DNA from: Sphingopyxis sp.
Lineage (GTDB): Bacteria > Pseudomonadota > Alphaproteobacteria > Sphingomonadales > Sphingomonadaceae
Direction: 5' to 3'
DNA length: 64,000 nucleotides
Assembly (NCBI GenBank): GCA_030148985.1
Contig: JASBSJ010000065.1
Span: 62,001 to 126,000 of the forward strand
Shown here piece after piece: positions 44,765 through 54,753 of the stretch. Position 1 is the first letter of the stretch. Each line of letters starts with the position of its first letter. A program made the translations under genes and the position numbers. The notes beneath the pieces were generated by a model, which searched no databases, was not told the origin of the DNA, and saw only the letters and a list, made by a program, of their open reading frames with translations.

Positions 44765-45847
44765 TCAGTTCGGTGTCGTCGCGCCGATGCGGCCGACCAG
44801 GCCAGCCAGATCGGCCTGCCGCGACGCGCCGGTCTTTTCCAGCACACGGCGAAGCTGACTTCGCACCGTGCTGATTGCGACCCCGCCCGCAGCGGCGATG
44901 TCGTCGGGCGTGTCGCCGCGGGCGATGCCGCTGGCGACGCGGGCTTCCGATGGCGTCAGATCGAACAACGACCGCATCAATGTTGCCGACGGAACCCGGT
45001 CCGACGCCACAGGGACCAGAAACAGCAGGGCATAGCTGTCGCCGAACACATCATGTGCGCTGCGGCGAACCGGGATCATGTGTGCGACTTGTTGGGGGAC
45101 ACCCAGGCTGTCACGGATCGGAAAGGAACGAACCCCTTCGTCCGATTCGGCGGCCAGCGCTTCCAGCGCGTCCCTTAAAATGCGGTCGGCTTGGCGGTCG
45201 GCCAGGCGCAGCCGCCCTTGCGCGCCCCATATGACATGCGGTTCCGCCGCGCTCGCCAGCGGGCTGCTTTCCGCCACTTCGCCGCCCATGCGGAGCAGGA
45301 AGGCGGGGAGTTGGAGGGCGGCGAGCGCCTCGGCTGCGCCCTGCGCGCGCTTATATTGCAGGCGGGCGCTGACCAGCGCGCTGCGGACGAGATGCGGGCG
45401 CAGCTTGTTGAGCTGGTCGATGGTTGCCGAATCGATCGGTCCATCGTCGAAGGCGCGCTCGACGCTGAACACGATATTGTCGCCGGTCGGGACCGACACC
45501 GCCGTTCCCGCCGACCACCCCAATCCGCGCGGCCGGAAAAAGTCGCGATAGATCGGGTCGGCGTCCAGTTCCTGATCGCTCCAGAAATCATGTTCGGAGA
45601 AAAAGGAGGGTGAGTCCTGCCCCATCAGGCATACACGGCGGCTGCACTTCCCGAACCAGCCGTCCTCGACATAGGCCGCAAAAATGTCAGCGACGCTCTC
45701 CGACGCGGTCCAGTTCAGCGCCTTGCGGGCGGAAAACAGCAGGCCACCCGCTGACCCGGAAAGTCCGGCGACCTCATCCAGAACCGCAGGCCACGCCTCC
45801 GGCATGACGGAACATTCATATATTCGATCAACAAGCTCATCTTGCAT
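44765..45847 (-). CDS. LuxR-family helix-turn-helix regulator
   Basis: A 360-residue regulator. The unassigned N-terminal sensor region begins MQDELVDRIYECSVMPEAWP, which resembles other sphingomonad LuxR proteins with a PAS/GAF-like front. The C-terminal DNA-binding domain reads LTPSEARVASGIARGDTPDD and ISTVRSQLRRVLEKTGASRQ. It lies 269 bp upstream of the SEL1 cluster on the same strand and 134 bp downstream of the large catabolic operon. It may control the SEL1 cluster. The ligand is unknown. Confidence 0.85.
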   Translation of the reverse strand: MQDELVDRIYECSVMPEAWPAVLDEVAGLSGSAGGLLFSARKALNWTASESVADIFAAYVEDGWFGKCSRRVCLMGQDSPSFFSEHDFWSDQELDADPIYRDFFRPRGLGWSAGTAVSVPTGDNIVFSVERAFDDGPIDSATIDQLNKLRPHLVRSALVSARLQYKRAQGAAEALAALQLPAFLLRMGGEVAESSPLASAAEPHVIWGAQGRLRLADRQADRILRDALEALAAESDEGVRSFPIRDSLGVPQQVAHMIPVRRSAHDVFGDSYALLFLVPVASDRVPSATLMRSLFDLTPSEARVASGIARGDTPDDIAAAGGVAISTVRSQLRRVLEKTGASRQADLAGLVGRIGATTPN

Positions 45848-45981
45848 TTTTAACTCCCCACCATCGACATCATTCTTCTATCGGGCGGGAAAAATTGCAA
45901 GTTTTGGAAAGATTTTTTCGATTGGACGGCGGTTTTGTTGCGCCGATCCGATCAAGACATCTCATGGCAAATGCGTTTCGG

Positions 45982-46581
45982 TCAGTGGCGAACCCAAAGA
46001 GGAAGGGGCGCTGGCGGACGGCGTTCGCTCGTTTCGTGGGCTCGAATCCGGTCCGCCCTTGCAAGGGTGAGTCCGATTTCGTCGAGGCCGTTGAGCAGGC
46101 AATGCTTCCGGAAAGGATCGAGTTCGAACCGGAAGCAGCCCCCGGCCGATGTTGTCAGGAGCTGCGCCCGTAGATCGATCTCGATCGTCCCGTGCCGCGC
46201 GGTTTCCATCAAACCGTCGATTGTCGCCGGCGGAAGGCAGATTGTGAGGATGCCGTTCTTGAAGGCGTTGCTGGCAAAAATGTCGGAAAAGCTCGGCGCC
46301 ACGATGGCTTTGATGCCGAAATCGCGCAGCGCCCAGGCGGCATGTTCGCGGCTCGACCCGCAACCGAAATTGTCGCCCGCGATCAGGATGGGGCTGCCCG
46401 CAAAAGCGGGATCGTTCAGGATATGTGCCGGCTCCTTTCGCAGGCATTCGAATGCGCCGCGGCCAAGACCCTGGCGGCTGATCGTTTTCAGCCATTCGGC
46501 CGAAATGATCACGTCGGTATCGCAATTCTTCATCCCGAACGGATAGGCGTTGCCCGAAATATGGGTGAGGGGTTCGGCCAT
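45982..46581 (-). CDS. leuD: LeuD-type (iso)propylmalate dehydratase small subunit, copy 1
   Basis: A 199-residue aconitase-swivel-domain protein: NCDTDVIISAEWL near the N-terminus, the core GDNFGCGSSREHAAWALRDFG, and IFASNAFKNGIL. It pairs with the large subunit gene 2 bp upstream. Family members add or remove water on diacids (isopropylmalate, citraconate, dimethylmaleate). No leuA or leuB is near and it ends a catabolic operon, so a catabolic hydratase is more likely than leucine synthesis. The start MAEPLTHISG at 46581 is chosen over a longer arginine-rich reading. Confidence 0.88.
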   Translation of the reverse strand: MAEPLTHISGNAYPFGMKNCDTDVIISAEWLKTISRQGLGRGAFECLRKEPAHILNDPAFAGSPILIAGDNFGCGSSREHAAWALRDFGIKAIVAPSFSDIFASNAFKNGILTICLPPATIDGLMETARHGTIEIDLRAQLLTTSAGGCFRFELDPFRKHCLLNGLDEIGLTLARADRIRAHETSERRPPAPLPLWVRH

Positions 46582-46583
46582 GA

Positions 46584-48020
46584 TTATGCTCCCACGAGAT
46601 CGCGAACATCGGTCAGGTGACCGGTGACGGCAGCCGCCGCAGCCATCGCAGGCGAGACGAGATGGGTGCGTGCGCCCGGTCCCTGACGCCCCATGAAGTT
46701 GCGGTTGCTGGTCGAGGCGCAATGCTCGCCAGCGGGTACCTTGTCGGGATTCATGCCGAGACAGGCCGAGCAGCCGGGCTCGCGCCATTCGAAGCCCGCA
46801 TCGATGAAGATTTTGGCAAGGCCCTCGGCCTCAGCCTGCTGTTTGACGAGGCCCGATCCGGGCACGGCGAGCGCCTGACGGATGGTGTCGGCGACGCGGC
46901 GGCCCTTCAGAACTTCCGCCGCCGCCCTTAGATCTTCGATTCGGCTGTTGGTGCAGCTGCCGATGAAGATGTGCTGGATGGCGATGTCTTGCATGCGCTG
47001 CCCGGCAGACAGGCCCATATAATCGAGGGCCTTTGCCGCTGCTTCGCGGCGCGACGGCTGCGCAAAGCTTTCGGGATCGGGCACGACGCCGTCGATGGGC
47101 ACCACATCCTCGGGACTGGTGCCCCAAGTCACATTGGGCCGAATGGTGGACGCGTCGATGACGACAGACGCATCGAATGTCGCGCCCTCGTCGGTATAAA
47201 GGTCGCGCCAACGCGCGAGTTCGCGGTCCCAGTCGACCCCGTCGGGCGCCATCGCGCGGCCCTTCACATAGGCAAAGGTCTTGTCGTCGGGAGCGAACAG
47301 TCCGGAGCGGGCGCCGGCCTCGATCGACATGTTCGCGATAGTCAGGCGACCTTCGATCGACATCTGGGACAAGCACGCGCCGCGATATTCGATGACATGG
47401 CCGGTGCCGCCGCCGGCGCCGAGATGGCCGACGATGGCGAGCGCGACGTCCTTTGGGCTGACGCCCGGGCTCAGTTCGCCCTCGAGCCGCACTTCCATCG
47501 TCTTCGACTGTTTGAGAAGCAGCGTCTGCGTCGCCAGCACATGCTCGACCTCCGACGTGCCGATGCCAAAGCCCAACGCGCCAAGGGCGCCGTGCGATGA
47601 GGTGTGGCTGTCGCCGCAAACGACGGTTGTGCCGGGCAGGGTGAAGCCCTGTTCGGGCCCAACCACATGGACGATGCCCTGAAAAAGATCCGCGTCGCCG
47701 ATATAGGGAACCTCGAATTCGGCGACATTGGCTTCGAGCGCGGCCAGCTGGGCCGCGCTGTCCGCATCCTCGATCGGCACGCGGTTGCCGCTGGCATCGC
47801 GGCGCGCCGTGGTCGGCAGATTATGGTCCGGCACGGCGAGCGTCAGGTCGGGCCGACGCACGCGGCGCCCCGCCACGCGCAGACCCTCAAACGCCTGCGC
47901 GCTGGTGACTTCGTGCACCAGGTGGCGATCGATATAGATCAGGCATGTCCCGTCATCGCGTCGTTCGATGACGTGGGCGTCCCAGATTTTCTCATACAGC
48001 GTACGCGGCGCGTTCGTCAT
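46584..48020 (-). CDS. leuC: LeuC-type dehydratase large subunit, copy 1
   Basis: A 478-residue aconitase-superfamily protein. It has the three cluster cysteines, in [34 protein letters not shown] and [13 protein letters not shown], for a [4Fe-4S] centre. The C-terminus has [16 protein letters not shown]. Together with the small subunit downstream it forms a hydro-lyase. A second LeuCD pair lies in the same operon at 54743-56754. The start overlaps the CoA-transferase stop by 4 bp. The substrate is probably a maleate-type diacid of the pathway (inference). Confidence 0.92.
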   Translation of the reverse strand: MTNAPRTLYEKIWDAHVIERRDDGTCLIYIDRHLVHEVTSAQAFEGLRVAGRRVRRPDLTLAVPDHNLPTTARRDASGNRVPIEDADSAAQLAALEANVAEFEVPYIGDADLFQGIVHVVGPEQGFTLPGTTVVCGDSHTSSHGALGALGFGIGTSEVEHVLATQTLLLKQSKTMEVRLEGELSPGVSPKDVALAIVGHLGAGGGTGHVIEYRGACLSQMSIEGRLTIANMSIEAGARSGLFAPDDKTFAYVKGRAMAPDGVDWDRELARWRDLYTDEGATFDASVVIDASTIRPNVTWGTSPEDVVPIDGVVPDPESFAQPSRREAAAKALDYMGLSAGQRMQDIAIQHIFIGSCTNSRIEDLRAAAEVLKGRRVADTIRQALAVPGSGLVKQQAEAEGLAKIFIDAGFEWREPGCSACLGMNPDKVPAGEHCASTSNRNFMGRQGPGARTHLVSPAMAAAAAVTGHLTDVRDLVGA

Positions 48021-49231
48021 ATCGTCTTGGCGTCCTTGAGTGTAGCGATCTCGGCCTCGCTCAACCCGAGCAGGTCGCGATAGACTTCGTCATTATGCTG
48101 GCCGATCGTGGTCGGGGCGAGGGTGCGGATGCTGCTGGGCGTATCGGACAAGAACGGAAAGGCGTTCTGCATCTTGAACTTGCCCCAGCGTTCGCTCTCC
48201 ACTTCGACCAGCGCGTCGCGCGCCGCGAAATGGGGATCTTCCAGCATCTCCGGCGCGCGATAGATTTTGCCCGCCGGAACGCTGTGTTCGATCATCAGCG
48301 CTTCGAGTTCATCGACGGTCAGCGTGCGCGTCCATTCGGCGATGATCTCGTCGAGTTCGCGCAGATGACGCGCGCGGGCTATATGGGTGGCATAGCGTTC
48401 GTCGCTGGCCAGTTCCGGACGACCCATTGCGGTGCACAGCCGCGCGAAAACCGCGTCCTGATTGGCGCCGATCAGATATTCGCCGTCGCTGGTGGGATAG
48501 ACATTCGACGGCGAAACACCCTCGAGAATCGATCCCGTGCGCTTTCGGATATGGCCCGAAATCAGATATTCGGGGACGAGGCTCTCCATGACTTGCAGCA
48601 CGGCTTCATAAAGCGCGCTGTCGACCACCTGGCCCTTGCCGGTGCGTTCGCGGGCGTGGAGCGCCGCCAGCGCGCCAAGGCAGCCATAGGTCGCGGCCAG
48701 GCTGTCGCCGATTGAGACGCCCATGCGGCTCGGCGCGCGGTCGGGATCGCCGACGATATAGCGCCAGCCGCCCATGGCTTCGCCGATACCGCCAAAGCCG
48801 GCGCGGCTCGAATAGGGCCCGGTCTGGCCATAGCCCGAAACGCGGACGATGATCAGGCGCGGGTTGATCGCATGGAGCGTGTCGGGGCCAAGGCCCCATT
48901 TCTCCATCGTCCCAGGCTTGAAATTCTCGATCAGGATATCGGTATCCTTGATCAGGCGGCGCACGATGTCCTGACCTTCGGGGATGCGAAGGTTGGCGGT
49001 GACGGACTTCTTGTTGCGCGCGACGACTTCCCACCACAGCTTCGCGTCGCCGTGGCCCCAGTTGCGCATTGGATCGCCGCCGCCCTTGCCGTCGATTTCC
49101 GGCGGCTCGACCTTGATGATTTCGGCGCCCATGTCGCCGAGCAACTGGCCGCAGAAGGGGCCGGCGATGAGCTGGCCCAGTTCGACGACCCGGATATCCT
49201 GAAGGGCGCCTTCCTTGATGTTATCGGTCAC
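48017..49231 (-). CDS. Class III CoA-transferase (CaiB/BaiF family)
   Basis: A 404-residue CaiB/BaiF protein with a GTG start. The N-terminus is [23 protein letters not shown], then [18 protein letters not shown] and [14 protein letters not shown]. The segment [15 protein letters not shown] carries the aspartate that forms the acyl anhydride in this family. It moves CoA between carboxylic acids. It follows the HyuB gene directly and precedes LeuC. With the HMG-CoA-lyase-like gene it suggests activation of a hydroxy-diacid, such as a citramalate-type product, before cleavage. Confidence 0.9.
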   Translation of the reverse strand: MTDNIKEGALQDIRVVELGQLIAGPFCGQLLGDMGAEIIKVEPPEIDGKGGGDPMRNWGHGDAKLWWEVVARNKKSVTANLRIPEGQDIVRRLIKDTDILIENFKPGTMEKWGLGPDTLHAINPRLIIVRVSGYGQTGPYSSRAGFGGIGEAMGGWRYIVGDPDRAPSRMGVSIGDSLAATYGCLGALAALHARERTGKGQVVDSALYEAVLQVMESLVPEYLISGHIRKRTGSILEGVSPSNVYPTSDGEYLIGANQDAVFARLCTAMGRPELASDERYATHIARARHLRELDEIIAEWTRTLTVDELEALMIEHSVPAGKIYRAPEMLEDPHFAARDALVEVESERWGKFKMQNAFPFLSDTPSSIRTLAPTTIGQHNDEVYRDLLGLSEAEIATLKDAKTI

Positions 49232-51115
49232 TTATATTTCCTGTTCTGCGGCTTTCTGGTGCGCCCAGCGGGGCTGGAGGGGGGCGGGCAGGCCGGTCTC
49301 GGCCTCGCAATTGGCGCGCAGCGTTTCGATGTCAGGGCCAAAATCGAACACGCCAAGCGCGGGGCGCTCGGCGCGAAGCCTGGTGCGAAGTGCTTCGGTT
49401 GCTGCGGTATCGACGGTGCCGTCTGCTGCAATCACAACGCCATAAGCGCGCGCGCCCTCGACGGTGACGAGGCCCTGGCCGATTTCCCTGGCCACGATCG
49501 CTGGATCGCGCTCAAGCGCGTCGCCCCAGCCGCCACCCCCCCATGTGATGAAGTGGAGCACGTCGTTAGCGTCGACCTTTACGTCCTCGACCTTGTTGCC
49601 GAGTATGACTTGTGAGCCGTCGGCCTTGTCGAGCAGCTTGCGCGCCCGCGCACCGGGCTTGCCGCCGTTGACGCCCCAGGGCGGCACGAACCAACGATCG
49701 TCATGCAGCGCGATCACGCCCGGTTCGAGGAAGCGATAGGACATGATAATGCCGTTACCGCCGCGGTGGAGACCGGCGCCGCCCGAGTCCGCGACCGTCT
49801 CGTAACGCTCGATCACGAGCGGGAAGTAGCGTTCGAGGAATTCGTTCGGGACGTTGGTGAAGCCTGGCCAAAGCGAGTGCCCATCGGGTCCATCGCCCAT
49901 CGGACGACCGGGGATACCGCCGAAACCGATCTGGAACAGCTGGAACCATTCGTCCTTCCTGTCAGTGCCGGCATAGAAGAGGTGCGGCGATGACGAGAAG
50001 CCCGCGGCGTTTAGGAATTCCGGGGTCTTCTGGCCAAGCAGGCCGCCCAATATGTCGAAGATGCGGCCAAGTGCGTGGGTGCGGCCGGAAAGCGCTGCCG
50101 GGAATTTCGGTTTGAGCAGCGAGCCTTCCGGAATGCGGACGTCGATCAGGTCATAGAAGCCGTCGTTGACCATGATCTGCGGGTCGAAGACCATGATCAT
50201 GTAGATACCGAAGAACATCTTGAACATATTTTCGTTCATGTAGAAGTTGATCGATGCGGACGACTGCGGATCGGTGCCGGCAAAGTCGAGAATGACCTTA
50301 TCGCCTTCGCGCCACATCGTGCACTTCAGCGCATAGGGACCAAAGCCCATGCCGTCGTCGCAGAGATAATCGGTGAAGCTGACCTTCTCTTCCGAAATGG
50401 CCTGACCCAGCAGGGTCTTCATCGCGCGATAGTTGCGGGCCAGCAGTTCGCCGGTGGCCGAGGTATAGCTGTCGATACCGAAACGATCGGCCATTTCCTC
50501 GACGCGGCGGGCGGCGACGCGGCACGATGCGATCAGTGCGTTGAGGTCGGCGGCGCACCATTCCGGCGTGCGCGACTGGTGGAGCACCAGCCTGACCATG
50601 TCCTCATTATATTCGCCCTTGCGATAGATCTTCACCGGCGGGATGCGCACCCCTTCCTGGAAGATGTTGGTCGCGTGGATCGGCATCGATCCGGGGACCA
50701 TGCCGCCGATGTCGGACTGGTGGCCGAACATCGCGGTGTAGGCGAGCAGGCGGCCGTCCTTGAAGACGGGAAGGAGGACAAGCCAGTCGTTCGAGTGGCT
50801 GATCGCGCCTTCGACCGAATAAGGGTCCGAAAGCAGGAACATGTCGCCTTCTTCGATCGTGCCGTCATAGCCACGAAGAAAGCCGCCGATGAAGCTGCCG
50901 AACTGGCCGACGATCATGCGGCCTTCGTGATCGGCGATCAGCGGGAAGGCATCGCCCTGTTCGCGAATGCCGGGCGACATAGCGGTGCGGACGAGTGTCG
51001 CATCCATCTCGATGCGCGCATTGCGCAGCGCGTTTTCGATGATGTCGAGCGTGACGGGATCGATGGCGACCTTGTTGAAGGGCGCATCGTTGGTCTGGAT
51101 GATCCGTGCGGGCAT
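49232..51115 (-). CDS. Hydantoinase B/oxoprolinase-family protein (HyuB)
   Basis: A 627-residue HyuB protein. Recognisable parts are ATLVRTAMSPGIREQGDAFP, FLLSDPYSVEGAISHSNDW, ILDFAGTDPQSSASINFYMN, and HFITWGGGGWGDALERDPA at the C-terminus. The start MPARIIQTND at 51115 follows AAAGGAGGA. With the adjacent HyuA gene it forms an ATP-dependent cyclic-amide hydrolase or carboxylase. Here, beside an amidase and an isomerase, opening of a cyclic amide or imide is plausible. It is distinct from the longer HyuB-like carboxylase subunit at 18869. Confidence 0.9.
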   Translation of the reverse strand: MPARIIQTNDAPFNKVAIDPVTLDIIENALRNARIEMDATLVRTAMSPGIREQGDAFPLIADHEGRMIVGQFGSFIGGFLRGYDGTIEEGDMFLLSDPYSVEGAISHSNDWLVLLPVFKDGRLLAYTAMFGHQSDIGGMVPGSMPIHATNIFQEGVRIPPVKIYRKGEYNEDMVRLVLHQSRTPEWCAADLNALIASCRVAARRVEEMADRFGIDSYTSATGELLARNYRAMKTLLGQAISEEKVSFTDYLCDDGMGFGPYALKCTMWREGDKVILDFAGTDPQSSASINFYMNENMFKMFFGIYMIMVFDPQIMVNDGFYDLIDVRIPEGSLLKPKFPAALSGRTHALGRIFDILGGLLGQKTPEFLNAAGFSSSPHLFYAGTDRKDEWFQLFQIGFGGIPGRPMGDGPDGHSLWPGFTNVPNEFLERYFPLVIERYETVADSGGAGLHRGGNGIIMSYRFLEPGVIALHDDRWFVPPWGVNGGKPGARARKLLDKADGSQVILGNKVEDVKVDANDVLHFITWGGGGWGDALERDPAIVAREIGQGLVTVEGARAYGVVIAADGTVDTAATEALRTRLRAERPALGVFDFGPDIETLRANCEAETGLPAPLQPRWAHQKAAEQEI

Positions 51116-51137
51116 GGTTTGGGTCCTCCTTTTCGGA

Positions 51138-53186
51138 TCAGGCGAGGTTGATGAGGATGTTGCCGACCGCGTCGACGGTCGCGACGCATCCGGTTTCGAC
51201 AAGCGTGGTCGAGTCCATCTCGATTACGATCGCAGGACCGGGGATGATGTCGCCCTGGCGCAGCTTTGCGCGGTCATAGATCGCCCCGTCCTGCATGGCG
51301 CCGTCCATCCACAATTGATGATCGCGGATTTTGGCGCCTTCCGGATTGCCGTCGCCTTTTGGCAATTCGGCAGCCGGCAGGTCGAGCGTCTGTCCGAGCG
51401 CCACGGCGCGCAGGTTTACCAGTTCATGCTCTGCGTCCATGTTGAAGGTGAAGAGCCGGTGATGCTCGGTGTCGAAGCGTTGGGTGATACCGGCGATGCC
51501 GTTTGCGGCGATCTCTTCGAGCGTCACTTCCATAGGGACTTCGAAAGCCTGGCCGGCGTAGCGCACGTCGATTTCGAAGAGGATCGTCACATCGTCGGGC
51601 GCGATGCCTTCGCTTTCGAGTTCACCGCGAGTCTGGGCCGCCATTTCGTCGAGAATTGTGGTGAGATCATCGAGGGTCGTCTGCGACGCGAGGCGCGAGA
51701 AGCTGCGGCCGGTTTCGGTCCGCATCCGCGTGGTTGCGTCACCCAGCGCGCAGAGCACGCCCGGCGATACCGGCGAAACGGCGGGCCAGCTGCCCATCAG
51801 ACGGGCGACCGCGTTGACGTGGAGCGGACCGGCACCGCCAAAGCCCATCAGCGCGAAGTCGCGCGGATCATAGCCCTGCTGGACCGAGATCATGCGCAGT
51901 GCGCCGAACATATTCTCGTTGGCGATGTCGATGATACCGCGTGCGGCGGCGTATAGATCGATGCCGAGCGCGTCGGCGATTGTCTGCACCGCCTTGGTGG
52001 CATTTTCCTTGTCGAGCTTGAAGGTGCCGCCGAGCAGCGCTTCGGGCAGATAGCCGAGCACAACGTTGGCGTCGGTCACCGTCGGCTGCGTGCCGCCCTT
52101 GCCATATGCTACGGGCCCTGGAACTGCGCCGGCCGACTGCGGACCGACGCGCAGCGCGCCGGTGAGTTCTGGCACATAGGCGATCGAGCCGCCGCCTGCG
52201 CCGACCGTCTTCACGTCGAGCGCCGATGCGCGGACCGCAAGGTGGCCGACCTCGGTGGTGCGAACGCGGCGGGCTTCGAGATTTTCAATCAGCGCCACGT
52301 CGGTCGAGGTGCCGCCGACGTCGAGGGTCAGGATGTTCTTGATGCCAGCGTTACGGCCGACCCAGATCGCGCCGGTGACGCCGCCCGCAGGGCCGGACAT
52401 CAACAGCGAAACAGGATGTTCTTCCGACTTTTCCGACGTCATAAGGCCGCCGTCCGAACGGAGCAGCGACAGCTTGCCTGCCATGCCGGCGCCGCGCAGG
52501 CGGTCGCGCAGGTTGCGCACATAACGGCCGACGACGGGGCGGACCGCAGCATTGGCTACGGTGGTTAGCGTCCGCTCATATTCCTGCATCTCGGGCAGGA
52601 CGATGTGGCTGAGCGAGACCGGAACGTCGGGCATGATTTCGGCGGCCAGTTCGGCGACGCGGGTCTCGTGCGCGCCGTTCATATAAGCGTTCATCAGGCT
52701 GACGGTCAGCGCTTCGATGCCCTGCGCTTTCAGCTTTTCGAGCTGGGCGCGGATGTCGCCATCGTCAATCGGGCGCAGTTCGACGCCCAGTGCGGTGATG
52801 CGGCCCTTGATTTCGAACGTGTCTTCGAGCGCTGCCAGCGGCTGCGGCTTTGGCCAGACGATCCAGCCGGCGAGGCCGCCGGGGACGAACGAACGGGCGA
52901 TCTGCATGACCTGTCGATAACCTTCGGTGACGATCAGGCCGACGCGGGCGCCTTTGCCTTCGAGCACGGCGTTGGTGGCGACGGTGGTGCCGTGCAGGAA
53001 GACTTCGATGTCGGCAGCCGTGATGTCCGCCTTGTCGCAAATGGCGGTGACGCCATTCAGAATGCCTTCCGAACTGTCATGCGGGGTGGAAGGGGTCTTG
53101 TGACGCCAGAACTGGCCCGTATCCTCCTTGAAGAGCAACAGGTCGGTGAAGGTTCCGCCGACGTCGACGCCGAGACGATAGGTCAT
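51138..53186 (-). CDS. Hydantoinase A/oxoprolinase-family protein (HyuA)
   Basis: A 682-residue HyuA protein. The N-terminal ATP motif is LGVDVGGTFTDLLLFK, followed by FLHGTTVATNAVLEGKGARV. The second nucleotide motif is LTLDVGGTSTDVALIE, and VGAGGGSIAYVPELTGAL and DFALMGFGGAGPLHVNAVA follow. It is the ATP-using partner of the HyuB 22 bp downstream. The single HyuA/HyuB pair without a small zinc subunit fits a hydantoinase/oxoprolinase arrangement rather than a ketone carboxylase. The substrate is unknown. Confidence 0.92.
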   Translation of the reverse strand: MTYRLGVDVGGTFTDLLLFKEDTGQFWRHKTPSTPHDSSEGILNGVTAICDKADITAADIEVFLHGTTVATNAVLEGKGARVGLIVTEGYRQVMQIARSFVPGGLAGWIVWPKPQPLAALEDTFEIKGRITALGVELRPIDDGDIRAQLEKLKAQGIEALTVSLMNAYMNGAHETRVAELAAEIMPDVPVSLSHIVLPEMQEYERTLTTVANAAVRPVVGRYVRNLRDRLRGAGMAGKLSLLRSDGGLMTSEKSEEHPVSLLMSGPAGGVTGAIWVGRNAGIKNILTLDVGGTSTDVALIENLEARRVRTTEVGHLAVRASALDVKTVGAGGGSIAYVPELTGALRVGPQSAGAVPGPVAYGKGGTQPTVTDANVVLGYLPEALLGGTFKLDKENATKAVQTIADALGIDLYAAARGIIDIANENMFGALRMISVQQGYDPRDFALMGFGGAGPLHVNAVARLMGSWPAVSPVSPGVLCALGDATTRMRTETGRSFSRLASQTTLDDLTTILDEMAAQTRGELESEGIAPDDVTILFEIDVRYAGQAFEVPMEVTLEEIAANGIAGITQRFDTEHHRLFTFNMDAEHELVNLRAVALGQTLDLPAAELPKGDGNPEGAKIRDHQLWMDGAMQDGAIYDRAKLRQGDIIPGPAIVIEMDSTTLVETGCVATVDAVGNILINLA

Positions 53187-53197
53187 TGGGAGGGTCC

Positions 53198-54106
53198 TTA
53201 GGCTTTGGGGGGCGGGAAGGGGCCAGCACGGCTGACGAGCGCGGGCGGTTGCGCCTGCATCACGTCACCCAGCCACTTTGCGGTCTCGATCGTCTTGACG
53301 AGGTCGTAGCCAGTGGCGACGTCCGAACGGTCGAGCATATAGAGAAGGTCTTCGGTGGCGATGTTGCCGGTCGCCATCGGCGCGAACGGGCACCCGCCGA
53401 TGCCGCCGACCGAGCTGTCGAGCGTGGCAGCACCCGCCTCGATCGCGGCCCAGGCATTGGCGATGCCGCTGCCTCGGGTGTTGTGTAGATGGACGCGAAC
53501 GGGGATAGCTCCGATCGCTTCGCGGACACGCCCGACAAGCGCGAACACTTGTTGCGGCGCCGCCACTCCGATGGTGTCGGCCAGCGCGATTTCGACCGGG
53601 CGCGCTTCGGCGATGCGGCTGGCCAGCGCCACCACATGATCGGGGCTGACTTCGCCTTCGAACGGGCAGCCAAAGGCGGCGCCGATGGTGACCTGCGCCC
53701 GCCGGCCTTCGCTGTTGGCAAAGCGGACAACATCAGCCGCCATTTCAGCCGAGTCGATTGAGGTCTGACCCTGATTGCGACCCGCAAAACTGTCGGTCGC
53801 TACGCACACCGCGCCCAGTTCCCTGACCTTGGTGTCCAGCGCCCGCAGCGCGCCCTTCTTGTTCATGACCAGACCGATGGTGGTGACATCATCGGGCAGC
53901 GAGAGGCCTGCAATCACCGCTTCGGCATCGGCCATTTGCGGCACACGATCGGGACGCGCAAAGCTGGCAACCTCCAGGCGGCGGGCGCCTGCGGCCACCA
54001 TGCGGTTGATCAGGTCAATCTTTTGTTCGGTCGAAAAGATCTGCTTTTCGTTCTGCAGACCGTCGCGCGCCGAAACTTCGACAATCTCGATCTGACGGGC
54101 AATCAT
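53198..54106 (-). CDS. HMG-CoA-lyase-family acyl-CoA lyase
   Basis: A 302-residue TIM-barrel lyase. It has EIVEVSARDGLQNEKQ with the catalytic Arg14-Asp15 pair, the metal-binding HLHNTRGSG, and the active-site loop GGIGGCPFAPMATGN with the conserved cysteine. HMG-CoA lyase homologues also include (R)-citramalyl-CoA lyase. Since a CoA-transferase and two LeuCD hydratases are in the same operon, cleavage of a citramalyl-CoA-like thioester to acetyl- or propionyl-CoA plus a 2-keto acid is a reasonable inference. It overlaps the amidase gene by 4 bp. Confidence 0.9.
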   Translation of the reverse strand: MIARQIEIVEVSARDGLQNEKQIFSTEQKIDLINRMVAAGARRLEVASFARPDRVPQMADAEAVIAGLSLPDDVTTIGLVMNKKGALRALDTKVRELGAVCVATDSFAGRNQGQTSIDSAEMAADVVRFANSEGRRAQVTIGAAFGCPFEGEVSPDHVVALASRIAEARPVEIALADTIGVAAPQQVFALVGRVREAIGAIPVRVHLHNTRGSGIANAWAAIEAGAATLDSSVGGIGGCPFAPMATGNIATEDLLYMLDRSDVATGYDLVKTIETAKWLGDVMQAQPPALVSRAGPFPPPKA

Positions 54107-54753
54107 GTGGCCGAATCCGCAGTCGTGCGCGACAGGCCGTCCAGGAAGGTGATCGCTTCCTCCTCGCTTACCACGTCCGCATATTTCGCATCCATGTCGA
54201 ACAGATTGGCGTTGTGCGGATCGGGGTGGCGGTCGCCGCAGGCGTCGGCGACGACGGCGGTACGGAAACCGTGGGACATCGCGTCGACGCAGGTGGCGCG
54301 CACGCATCCGCTGGTCGAAACACCCGCCAGCAGCACGCTATCGATTCCAGCCGCGGTGAGCGTCGAGGCGAGCGAGGTGCCGAAAAAGGCGCTCGGATAT
54401 TGTTTCGAGATGACCAGTTCTTCGCGGCGCGGTTCGAGCCCGTCGGCCCATGCACCAAATTCGCCCCCTTCGATGAAATAGCGCAGCGGCTTCGACTTTT
54501 CGAAAAAGCGTCCGCCGTCGATGGTCGATGGGTGATAGACGACGTTGGTCAGGATCACCGGAACGCCCGCTGCTGAAGCGGCCACGCGCACGCGCAGCGC
54601 GGATTCAAGCGATGCGTTGCTGCCCATATAAAGATCGCAGGCCGGATCATAATATCCACGGCACAGATCGATCAGGATCAGCGCTGGCTTCGTTCCAAAG
54701 CCCACGCGGCGGCCAAAGGCGCGCTTATAGTTTTCCGTCAGATCATCGGACAT
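54103..54753 (-). CDS. Isochorismatase-family amidohydrolase (N-carbamoylsarcosine amidase / maleamate amidase type)
   Basis: A 216-residue cysteine hydrolase. The catalytic triad regions are PALILIDLCRGYYD (Asp29), VISKQYPSAFFGT (Lys) and AGVSTSGCVRATCVDAM (nucleophile Cys). Relatives hydrolyse N-carbamoylsarcosine or maleamate. The start MSDDLTENYK at 54753 has GGAG just upstream; an ATG 12 bp earlier is possible. The gene overlaps LeuD copy 2. Maleamate amidase (NicF) belongs to this family, which fits the neighbouring isomerase and monooxygenase. Confidence 0.88.
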   Translation of the reverse strand: MSDDLTENYKRAFGRRVGFGTKPALILIDLCRGYYDPACDLYMGSNASLESALRVRVAASAAGVPVILTNVVYHPSTIDGGRFFEKSKPLRYFIEGGEFGAWADGLEPRREELVISKQYPSAFFGTSLASTLTAAGIDSVLLAGVSTSGCVRATCVDAMSHGFRTAVVADACGDRHPDPHNANLFDMDAKYADVVSEEEAITFLDGLSRTTADSAT

